A DNA stretch of 64,000 nucleotides from Inia geoffrensis (lineage: Eukaryota > Chordata > Mammalia > Artiodactyla > Iniidae). The notes under the pieces are model-generated. The model searched no databases, had not been told where the DNA came from, and saw only the letters and a list, made by a program, of their open reading frames with translations. The position numbers were made by a program, and so were the translations under genes. The stretch spans positions 103,480,368-103,544,367 of the forward strand of contig CM070899.1 in assembly GCA_036417435.1 (NCBI GenBank), in the 5' to 3' direction. Below, piece by piece: positions 1 through 9,469 of the stretch. Numbering within the stretch: the first letter of the stretch is position 1; every line of letters begins with the position of its first letter.

Positions 1-283
1 TACAGAGCCTGGGGCACTTCCACCTATGGTCTTACAGCTTCGGGAAATTCAAAGGGAAAAGATCCAGCCTCCCCAATGTTTGGGGCTGCTCTGTTTACAA
101 GAATCCATACTAGGTTACCACGTAAATATCCCAGAAAGCGAAAAATGGATAAGGAAGCTGTGATACGTATGTACAATGGAATGTCACTCAGGAGTGCAAT
201 CAATGTCATCAGACCCGTCGCAGCATAATGAGTAGACTTAGGAACGATGATTCTAAGGGAGGTAAAGGGCACGGAGAAAGAAA

Positions 284-299
284 CTTATGATATCATAAG
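284..299. repeat. 16-bp palindrome, one per unit
   Basis: cttatgatatcataag is a perfect dyad about 420-424 bp before each anchor, immediately followed by a partial echo (atatcac). It is intact in nearly all units I checked. Monomer 27 (gagatc near 47,614) and monomer 35 (atatcgtaag near 61,655) have substitutions. Role unknown. Confidence 0.8.
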
Positions 300-550
300 A
301 TATCACTAACAGAGGTAAAGTAAACGTGGCTACGTATGAACATGATTACAAAACAGAACAGAGTTTCACATTTGGAAAACTAACATACCCGTGCTTCAGG
401 GGAATGCAGAGTTGGGGTGCTGCATACAACCAGAGATTGAAATTAGCACAGAGACCGTTCCATAAGCCAAATATGTCATAGACAGAACCTACTCCTGGCT
501 CAAAGAAACGGACTCAGCACCCCTTATTCAACGCATAGGAATATACCTGA

Positions 551-664
551 TGAGTCAGAATCTGAAAACCCAGGTACCGGTATGTCTCCACGAGAGACTC
601 AAGCGTGTGTAGAGCGGCATAAACACAGCCGTGACAATCCGCTAAACCCCATTATAAAAATAAA
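551..664 (+). promoter_or_regulatory. AP-1-like / TATA-like / AATAAA cluster (representative)
   Basis: TGAGTCA at 551-557 matches the AP-1 consensus, TATAAAAA at 653-660 matches the TATA-box consensus and AATAAA at 659-664 matches the polyadenylation hexamer. The cluster recurs in every unit at about -157 to -44 from the anchor. Some units have lost the heptamer (gatgagtaag near 14,569 in monomer 8; gataagtcag near 21,570 in monomer 12). The motifs are short and expected by chance in 1.75 kb, so promoter activity is speculation. Confidence 0.25.
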
Positions 665-1473
665 TTTCGCCAACGAAACACAAAGACTGTGAAAGAGAGA
701 GAATTTCTTAAATAATGCGTTCAGGGCTTGTGATGCAACCTGGATTTGCCACATCTGCACCCACAGCTGGGTGAGACCTAAGGCTGGACACTTGGGGCTG
801 AGAGGATTGATGAGGTTCGGTGAGCAAACGAGGATGCTCTGACATAATACTGCATGCTAGCCACTCAAGGGGCCCCAACTCTCCAGCTTGAAGGGATTCT
901 TCCTGCAGGTAAAACACGCATGGGAAACCGAGAGGACGCTCCATCGCGTGGTCGGGTAACGTTTCTAAAACGCACCTCAGTTTTCCTCCCCTCGTTCTCG
1001 GGTTCGCCATGCCAGACACCTTAGTAAAAACCTCCCCGCTGGGAGAGTCAGGGCCCTTGATCTCCTGTCGGGCAGAGTTTGCAATTTCGGCAGAGGATGC
1101 ACAGGAATAGGGAGAACCAATGGGAGACTCGCTGGAGGTGTTTAGAGGGGCACATTCAACTCTCAGTTTCCCACCAGGAAGAAGAATTGTGCAAAGACTC
1201 GGCGTGCCGTGCTGGAACCAGCACAGTGGCTGAAGCCATCCCGCGCTTTGCGGCCAGCTCCCAAGAAAGCGAGTTGAAAAAAGGAGCTCAGGGGCACTGC
1301 ATTTCACAACCCTGCAGACTTACAAAGGACAACTATCGTCCAAAAATATGTTGAGGTTAGGCTGCGAAGAGGACTGGAAAGCGAGGCGCATTTGCAGGAA
1401 ACACGTTTCGGGAGGTCGATTGGAATTGCATTTAAAGCATAGGAAAGGAGGCGGAACGTCGTCAAAGATGCAC

Positions 1474-1545
1474 TTGGCCAAAAAGGGCGTATGCTTTTGT
1501 TCCTGAATATATTCAGGAACAAAAGCATACGCCCTTTTTGGCCAA
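1474..1545. repeat. 72-bp perfect palindrome (reference copy)
   Basis: Two 36-bp arms, beginning ttggccaaaaagg, meet with no spacer at tgaata|tattca (centre 1,509/1,510). Every base of one arm pairs with the other; the next flanking pair (c and c) does not. The element sits at +766 to +837 of each unit and is perfect in 17 of 36 (monomers 1-4, 6-8, 10, 12-15, 27, 31, 33, 35, 36). No flanking target-site duplication is obvious. It could extrude as a cruciform in DNA or fold as a long hairpin in RNA from either strand. Function unknown. Confidence 0.95.
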
Positions 1546-2447
1546 CCGAGCAAGCGTGAAAGGGAAATCCGCGCTACGACGAGGTCTCTCTTCCCACCGG
1601 TCAAAAGAGACATCTGAAAAATGTGTAAAAACCAGAAAGGCAGCAGAGGCCACGGAGATCGGGGAGCCTTGTTAGGCTGATGGGCGGGACGTAAATGGCC
1701 AAGAGCCACTCTGGAGAATTGAATGGTGCTTCCTGAAACAGCGAAAACACAAAGCTACAGAGCCTGGGGCACTTCCACCTATGGTCTTACAGCTTCGGGA
1801 AATTCAAAGGGAAAAGATCCAGCCTCCCCAAAGTTTGGGGCTGCTCTGTTTACAAGAATCCATACTAGGTTACCACGTAAATATCCCAGAAAGCGAAAAA
1901 TGGATAAGGAAGCTGTGATACGTACGTACAATGGAATGTCACTCAGGAGTGCAATCAATGTCATCAGGTCCGGCGCAGCATAATGAGTAGACTTAGGAAC
2001 GATGATTCTAAGGGAGGTAAAGGGCACGGAGAAAGACACTTATGATATCATAAGATATCACTAACAGAGGTAAGGTAAACGTGGCTACGTATGAACATGA
2101 TTAGAAAACAGAACAGAGTCTCACATTTGGAAAACTAACATATCCGTGCTTCAGGGGAATGCTGAGTTGGGGTGCTGCATACAACCAGAGATTGAAATTA
2201 GCACAGAGACCGTTCCATAAGCCAAATATGTCATAGACAGAACCTACTCCTGGCTCAAACAAATGGACTCAGCACCCCGTATTCAACGCATAGGAATATA
2301 CCTGATGAGTCAGAATCTGAAAACCCAGGTACCGGTATGTCTCCACGAGAGACTCAAGCGTGTGTAGAGCGGCATAAACACAGCCGTGACAATCCGCTAA
2401 ACCCCATTATAAAAATAAATTTCGCCAACGAAACACAAAGACGGTGA

Positions 2448-2458
2448 AAGAGAATTTC
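2448..2458 (+). repeat. GA tract, short allele (representative)
   Basis: gaaagagaattt here contrasts with gaaagagagagaattt in the long allele (692-707). The 4-bp difference separates the 1,751-bp and 1,755-bp length classes. Short alleles precede the anchors at 2,459, 4,209, 5,960, 11,221, 12,972, 16,468, 18,219, 25,235, 37,514 and 42,774. Confidence 0.9.
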
Positions 2459-4208
2459 TTAAATAATGCGTTCAGGGCTTGTGATGCAACCTGGATTTGC
2501 CACATCTGCACCCACAGCTGGGTGAGACCTAAGGCTGGACACTTGGGGCTGAGAGGATTGATGAGGTTCGGTGAGCAAACGAGGATGCTCTGACATAATA
2601 CTGCATGCTAGACACTCAAGGGGCCCCAACTCTCCAGCTTGAAGGGATTCTTCCTGCAGGTAAAACACGCATGGGAAACCGAGAGGACGCTCCATCGCGT
2701 GGTCGGGCAACGTTTCTAAAACGCACCTCAGTTTTCCTCCCCTCGTTCTCGGGTTCGCCATGCCAGACACCTTAGTAAAAACCTCCCCGCTGGGAGAGTC
2801 AGGGCCCTTGATCTCCTGTCGGGCAGAGTTTGCAATTTCGGCAGAGGATGCACAGGAATAGGGAGAACCAATGGGAGACTCGCTGGAGGTGTTTAGAGGG
2901 GCACATTCAACTCTCAGTTTCCCACCAGGAAGAAGAATTGTGCAAAGACTCGGCGTGCCGTGCTGGAACCAGCACAGTGGCTGAAGCCATCCCGCGCTTT
3001 GCGGCCAGCTCCCAAGAAAGCGAGTTGAAAAAAGGAGCTCAGGGGCACTGCATTTCACAACCCTGCAGACTTACAAAGGACAACTATCGTCCAAAAATAT
3101 GTTGAGGTTAGGCTGCGAAGAGGACTGGAAAGCGAGGCGCATTTGCAGGAAACACGTTTCGGGAGGTCGATTGGAATTGCATTTAAAGCATAGGAAAGGA
3201 GGCGGAACGTCGTCAAAGATGCACTTGGCCAAAAAGGGCGTATGCTTTTGTTCCTGAATATATTCAGGAACAAAAGCATACGCCCTTTTTGGCCAACCGA
3301 GCAAGCGTGAAAGGGAAATCCGCGCTACGACGAGGTCTCTCTTCCCACCGGTCAAAAGAGACATCTGAAAAATGTGTAAAAACCAGAAAGGCAGCAGAGG
3401 CCACGGAGATCGGGGAGCCTTGTTAGGCTGATGGGCGGGACGTAAATGGCCAAGAGCCACTCTGGAGAATTGAATGGTGCTTCTTGAAACAGCGAAAACA
3501 CAAAGCTACAGAGCCTGGGGCACTTCCACCTATGGTCTTACAGCTTCGGGAAATTCGAAGGGAAATGATCCAGCCTCGCCAACGTTTGGGGCTGCTCTGT
3601 TTACCAGAATCCATACTAGGTTACCACGTAAATATCCCAGAAAGCGAAAAATGGATAAGGAAGCTGTGATATGTACGTACAATGGAATGTCACTCAGGAG
3701 TGCAATCAATGTCATCAGGCCCGTCGCGGCAGAATGAGTAGACTTAGGAAGTTGATTCTAAGGGAGGTAAAGGGCACGGAGAAAGAAACTTATGATATCA
3801 TAAGATATCACTAACAGAGGTAAGGTAAACGTGGCTACGTATGAACATGATTAGAAAACAGAACAGAGTCTCACATTTGGAAAACTAACATATCTGTTCT
3901 TCAAGGAAATGCTGAGTTGGGGTGCTGCATACAACCAGAGATTGAAATTAGCACAGAGACCGTTCCATAAGCCAAATATGTCATAGACAGAACCTACTCC
4001 TGGCTCAAAGAAATGGACTCAGCACCCTGTATTCAACGCATAGGAATATACCTGATGAGTCAGAATCTGAAAACCCAGGTACCGGTATGTCTCCACGAGA
4101 GACTCAAGGGTGTGTACAGCGGCATAAACACAGCCATGACAATCCGCTAAACCCCATTATAAAAATAAATTTCGCCAACGAAACACAAAGACGGTGAAAG
4201 AGAATTTC
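2459..4208 (+). repeat. Monomer 2 (1,750 bp)
   Basis: The left half is like monomers 1 and 7 (CCATCGCG, gttagg, cgtcgtcaaag). The dyad at 3,225-3,296 is perfect. The right part switches to the type seen in monomer 9 (cttcttgaaac near 3,480, gggaaatgatcc near 3,562). One base is missing at about 3,750 (ttaggaagttg instead of ttaggaacgttg), and the GA tract is short. Confidence 0.97.
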
Positions 4209-5959
4209 TTAAATAATGCGTTCAGGGCTTGTGATGCAACCTGGATTTGCCACATCTGCACCCACAGCTGGGTGAGACCTAAGGCTGGACACTTGGGGCT
4301 GAGAGGATTGATGAGGTTCGGTGAGCAAACGAGGATGCTCTGACATAATACTGCATGCTAGCCACTCAAGGGGCCCCAACTCTCCAGCTTGAAGGGATTC
4401 TTCCTGCAGGTAAAACACGCATGGGAAACCGAGAGGACGCTCCACCGCGTGGTCAGGCAACGTTTCTAAAACGCACCTCAGTTTTCCTCCCCTCGTTCTC
4501 GGGTTCGCCATGCCAGACACCTTAGTAAAATCCTCCCCGCTGGGAGAGTCAGGGCCCTTGATCTCCTGTCGGGCAGAGTTTGCAATTTCTGCAGAGGATG
4601 CACAGGAATAGGGAGAACCAATAGGAGACTCGCTGGAGGTGTTTAGAGGGGCACATTCAACTCTCAGCTTCCCACCAGGAAGAAGAATTGTGCAAAGACT
4701 CGGCGTGCCGTGCTGGAACCAGCACAGTGGCTGAAGCCATCCCGCGCTTTGCGGCCAGCTCCCAAGAAAGCGAGTTGAAAAAAGGAGCTGAGGGGCACTG
4801 CATTTCACAAACCTGCAGTCTTACAAAGGACAACTATCGTCCAAAAATATGTTGAGGTAAGGCTGCGAAGAGGACTGGAAAGCGAGGCGCATTTGCAGGA
4901 AACACGTTTCGGGAGGTCGATTGGAATTGCATTTAAAGCATAGGAAAGGAGGCGGAACGTCGACAAAGATGCACTTGGCCAAAAAGGGCGTATGCTTTTG
5001 TTCCTGAATATATTCAGGAACAAAAGCATACGCCCTTTTTGGCCAACCGAGCAAGCGTGAAAGGGAAATCCGCGCTACGACGAGGTCTCTCTTCCCACCG
5101 GTCAAAAGAGACATCTGAAAAATGTGTAAAAACCAGAAAGGCAGCAGAGGCCACGGAGATCGGGGAGCCTTGTTAGGCTGATGGGCCGGACGTAAATGGC
5201 CAAGAGCCACTCTGGAGAATTGAATGGTGCTTCCTGAAACAGCGAAAACACAAAGCTACAGAGCCTGGGGCACTTCCACCTATGGTCTTACAGCTTCGGG
5301 AAATTCAAAGGGAAAAGATCCAGCCTCGCCAACGTTTGGGGCTGCTCTGTGTACCAGAATCCATACTAGGTTACCACGTAAATATCCCAGAAAGCGAAAA
5401 ATGGATAAGGAAGCTGTGATATGTACGTACAATGGAATGTCACTCAGGAGTGCAATCAATGTCATCAGGCCCGTCGCGGCAGAATGAGTAGACTTAGGAA
5501 CGTTGATTCTAAGGGAGGTAAAGGGCACGGAGAAAGAAACTTATGATATCATAAGATATCACTAACAGAGGTAAGGTAAACGTGGCTACGTATGAACATG
5601 ATTAGAAAACAGAACAGAGTCTCACATTTGGAAAACTAACATATCTGTGCTTCAAGGGAATGCTGAGTTGGGGTGCTGCATACAACCAGAGATTGAAATT
5701 AGCACAGAGACCGTTCCATAAGCCAAATATGTCATAGACAGAACCTACTACTGGCTCAAACAAATGGACTCAGCACCCCGTATTCAACGCATAGGAATAT
5801 ACCTGATGAGTCAGAATCTGAAAACCCAGGTACCGGTATGTCTCCACGAGAGGCTCAAGCGTGTGTAGAGCGGCATAAACACAGCCGTGACAATCCGCTA
5901 AACCCCATTATAAAAATAAATTTCGCCAACGAAACACAAAGACGGTGAAAGAGAATTTC
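4209..5959 (+). repeat. Monomer 3 (1,751 bp)
   Basis: Marked by gtcaggcaac near 4,452, ccaataggag near 4,618, gagctgagg near 4,787 and gcagtcttac near 4,816. All four recur in monomer 10, 12,259 bp downstream. The dyad at 4,975-5,046 is perfect. The right part has tctgtgtacc near 5,347, shared with monomer 14. Short GA tract. Confidence 0.97.
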
Positions 5960-7714
5960 TTAAATAATGCGTTCAGGGCTTGTGATGCAACCTGGATTTG
6001 CCACATCTGCACCCACAGCTGGGTGAGACCTAAGGCTGGACACTTGGGGCTGAGAGGATTGATGAGATTCGGTGAGCAAACGAGGATGCTCTGACATAAT
6101 ACTGCATGCTAGCCACTCAAGGGGCCCCAACTCTCCAGCTTGAAGGGATTCTTCCTGCAGGTAAAACACGCATGGGAAACCGAGAGGATGCTCCACCGCG
6201 TGGTCGGGCAACGTTTCTAAAACGCACCTCAGTTTTCCTCCCCTCGTTCTCGGGTTCGCCATGCCAGACACCTTAGTAAAAACCTCCCCGCTGGGAGAGT
6301 CAGGGCCCTTGATCTCCTGTCGGGCAGAGTTTGCAATTTCGGCAGAGGATGCACAGGAATAGGGAGAACCAATGGGAGACTCGCTGGAGGTGTTTAGAGG
6401 GGCACATTCAACTCTCAGTTTCCCAGCAGGAAGAAGAATTGTGCAAAGACTCAGCGTGCCGTGCTGGAACCAGCACAGTGGCTGAAGCCATCCCGCGCTT
6501 TGCGGCCAGCTCCCAAGAAAGCGAGTTGAAAAAAGGAGCTCAGGGGCACTGCATTTCACAAACCTGCAGACTTACAAAGGACAACTATCGTCCAAAAATA
6601 TGTTGAGGTAAGGCTGCGAAGAGGACTGGAAAGCGAGGCGCATTTGCAGGAAACACGTTTCGGGAGGTCGATTGGAATTGCATTTAAAGCATAGGAAAGG
6701 AGGCGGAACGTCGACAAAGATGCACTTGGCCAAAAAGGGCGTATGCTTTTGTTCCTGAATATATTCAGGAACAAAAGCATACGCCCTTTTTGGCCAACCG
6801 AGCAAGCGTGAAAGGGAAATCCGCGCTACGACGAGGTCTCTCTTCCCACCGGTCAAAAGAGACATCTGAAAAATGTGTAAAAACCAGAAAGGCAGCAGAG
6901 GCCACGGAGATCGGGGAGCCTTGTTAGGCTGATGGGCGGGACGTAAATGGCCAAGAGCCACTCTGGAGAATTGAATGGTGCTTCCTGAAACAGCGAAAAC
7001 ACAAAGCTACAGAGCCTGGGGCACTTCCACCTATGGTCTTACAGCTTCGGGAAATTCAAAGGGAAAAGATCCAGCCTCGCCAACGTTTGTGGCTGCTCTG
7101 TTTACCAGAATCCATACTAGGTTACCACGTAAATATCCCAGAAAGCGAAAAATGGATAAGGAAGCTGTGATACGTACGTACAATGGAATGTCACTCAGGA
7201 GTGCAATCAATGTCATCAGGTCCGGCGCAGCATAATGAGTAGACTTAGGAACGATGATTCTAAGGGAGGTAAAGGGCACGGAGAAAGAAACTTATGATAT
7301 CATAAGATATCACTAACAGAGGTAAGGTAAACGTGGCTACGTATGAACATGATTAGAAAACAGAACAGATTCTCACATTTGGAAAACTAACATATCTGTG
7401 CTTCAGGGGAATGCTGAGTTGGGGTGCTGCATACAACCAGAGATTGAAATTAGCACAGAGACCGTTCCATAAGCCAAATATGTCATAGACAGTACCTACT
7501 CCTGGCTCAAAGAAATGGACTCAGCACCCCGTATTCAACGCATAGGAATATACCTGATGAGTCAGAATCTGAAAACCCAGGTACCGGTATGTCTCCACGA
7601 GAGGCTCAAGCGTGTGTAGAGCGGCATAAACACAGCCGTGACAATCCGCTAAACCCCATTATAAAAATAAATTTCGCCAACGAAACACAAAGACGGTGAA
7701 AGAGAGAGAATTTC
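5960..7714 (+). repeat. Monomer 4 (1,755 bp)
   Basis: Left-half markers gatgagattcgg near 6,061 and gaggatgctcc near 6,183 are shared with monomers 11 and 15. The dyad at 6,726-6,797 is perfect. The right part has gtttgtggctg near 7,084 and aggtccggcg near 7,218, shared with monomers 15 and 34. Long GA tract. Confidence 0.97.
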
Positions 7715-9469
7715 TTAAATAATGCGTTCAGGGCTTGTGATGCAACCTGGATTTGCCACATCTGCACCCACAGCTGGGTGAGACCTAAGGCTGGACACTT
7801 GGGGCTGAGAGGATTGATGAGGTTCGGTGAGCAAAGGAGGATGCTCTGACATAATACTGCATGCTAGCCACTCAAGGGGCCCCAACTCTCCAGCTTGAAG
7901 GCATTCTTCCTGCAGGTAAAACACGCATGGGAAACCGAGAGGACGCTCCACCGCGTGTTCGGGCAACGTTTCTAAAACGCACCTGAGTTTTCCTCCCCTC
8001 GTTCTCGGGTTCGCCATGCCAGACACCTTACTAAAAACCTCCCCGCTGGGAGAGTCAGGGCCCCTGATCTCCTGTCGGGCAGAGTTTGCAATTTCTGCAG
8101 AGGATGCACAGGAATAGGGAGAACCAATGGGAGACTCGCTGGAGGTGTTTAGAGGGGCACATTCAACTCTCAGTTTCCCACCAGGAAGAAGAATTGTGCA
8201 AAGACTCGGCGTGCCGTGCTGGAACCAGCACAGTGGCTGAAGCCATCCCGCGCTTTGCCGTCAGCTCCCAAGAAAGTGAGTTGAAAAAAGGAGCTCAGGG
8301 GCACTGCATTTCACAAACCTGCAGACTTATAAAGGACAACTATCGTCCAAAAATTTGTTGAGGTAAGGCTCCGAAGAGGACTGGAAAGCGAGGCGCATTT
8401 GCAGGAAACGCGTTTCGGGAGGTCGATTGGAATTGCATTTAAAGGATAGGAAAGGAGGCGGAACGTCGACAAAGATGCACTTGGCCAAAAAGGGCGTATG
8501 CTTTTCTTCCTGAATATATTCAGGAACAAAAGCATACGCCCTTTTTGGCCAACCGAGCAAGCGTGAAAGGGAAATCCGCGCTAAGACGAAGTCTGTCTTC
8601 CCACCAGTCAAAAGAGACATCTGAAAAATGTGTAAAAACCAGAAAGGCAGCAGAGGCCAAGGAGATCAGGGAGCCTTGTTAGGATGATGGGCGGGACGTA
8701 AATGGCCAAGAGCCACTCTGGAGAATTGAATGGTGCTTCCTGAAACAGCGAAAACACAAAGCTACAGAGCCTGGGGCACTTCCACTTATGGTCTTACAGC
8801 TTCGGGAAATTCAAAGGGAAAAGATCTAGCCTCCCCAACGTTTGGGGCTGCTCTGTTTACCAGAATCCATACTAGGTTACCACGTAAATATCCCAGAAAG
8901 CGAAAAATGGATAAGGAAGCTGTGATAGGTACGTACAATGGAATGTCACTCAGGAGTGCAATCAATGTCATCAGACCTGTCGCAGCAGAACGAGTAGACT
9001 TAGGAACGATGATTCTAAGGGAGGTAAAGGGCACGGAGAAAGAAACTTATGATATCATAAGGTATCACTAACAGAGGTAAGGTAAACGTGGCTACGTATG
9101 AACATGATTAGAAAACAGAACAGAGTTTCACATTTGGAAAACTAACATATCTGTGCTTCAGGGGAATGCTGAGTTGGGGTGCTGCATACAACCAGAGATT
9201 GAAATTAGCACAGAGACCGTTCCATAAGCCAAATATGTCATAGAGAGTACCTACTCCTGGCTCAAAGAAATGGACTCAGCACCCCGTATTCAACGCATAG
9301 GAATATACCTGATGAGTCAGAATCTGAAAACCCAGGTACCGCTATGTCTCCACGAGAGACTCAAGCGTGTGTAGAGCGGCATAAACACAGCCGTGACAAT
9401 CCGCTAAACCCCATTATAAAAATAAATTTGTCCAACGAAACACAAAGACGGTGAAAGAGAGAGAATTTC
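7715..9469 (+). repeat. Monomer 5 (1,755 bp)
   Basis: Carries gagcaaaggagg near 7,828 and gaaggcattc near 7,898 (shared with 16, 26 and 35) and gccgtcag near 8,257, which puts a stop in the long antisense frame. The dyad at 8,481-8,552 has one mismatch (cttttcttcc in the left arm). The right half, including gctaagacgaag near 8,580 and gtgataggtacg near 8,924, is repeated in monomer 11. Confidence 0.97.

Larger units (their letters stand above)
1..707 (+). repeat. Partial monomer, right-hand 707 bp
   Basis: This is the distal part of a unit cut by the window edge. It starts near the point equivalent to 1,754 in the next unit and ends with the long GA tract. It carries the 16-bp dyad at 284-299 and the AP-1-like, TATA-like and AATAAA elements at 551-664. 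Private changes include a CpG loss (acgtatgtac instead of acgtacgtac near 165-175) and gactgtg before the GA tract. Confidence 0.95.
708..2458 (+). repeat. Monomer 1 (1,751 bp)
   Basis: Reference unit for the offsets used here. It belongs to the variant group with CCATCGCG near 957, gaggttagg near 1,353 and cgtcgtcaaag near 1,460, shared with monomers 2, 7, 22 and the right half of 24. The 72-bp dyad at 1,474-1,545 is perfect. The right part has tttacaagaa and ccccaaagtttgggg. It ends with a short GA tract. Confidence 0.97.

Noticed and set aside
708..1307. Minus-strand 199-codon frame as a protein-coding gene
   Set aside because: It has no recognisable domain, overlaps open frames on the other strand, is broken in six units, and amino-acid changes appear freely among copies. 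Its persistence follows from unit homogenisation.
1079..1354. Plus-strand 91-codon frame repeated in most units
   Set aside because: It lies antisense to the longer frame, shows no protein features and is lost in several units. Treated as chance.
1347..1360. Splice-donor-like gaggtaag strings, for example near 2,065 and 4,855
   Set aside because: They occur twice per unit in many units but are short; without transcript data they are no more than chance matches.
1474..1545. Rho-independent bacterial terminator
   Set aside because: The stem is far too long, has no loop and no following T run, and the context is eukaryotic satellite DNA.
1474..1545. Definite MITE or DNA-transposon insertion
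   Set aside because: The palindrome resembles one in form, but I see no target-site duplication and do not recognise the terminal sequence. Kept only as a possible origin.
1320..1709. Minus-strand 129-codon frame running through the palindrome
   Set aside because: Part of its sequence is simply the translated dyad; it is interrupted or shortened in several units and no family is recognised.
1723..1983. Overlapping plus 86-codon and minus 82-codon frames in the right part of the unit
   Set aside because: Both strands are open over the same bases, lengths are in the chance range and there is no domain. Treated as shadows.
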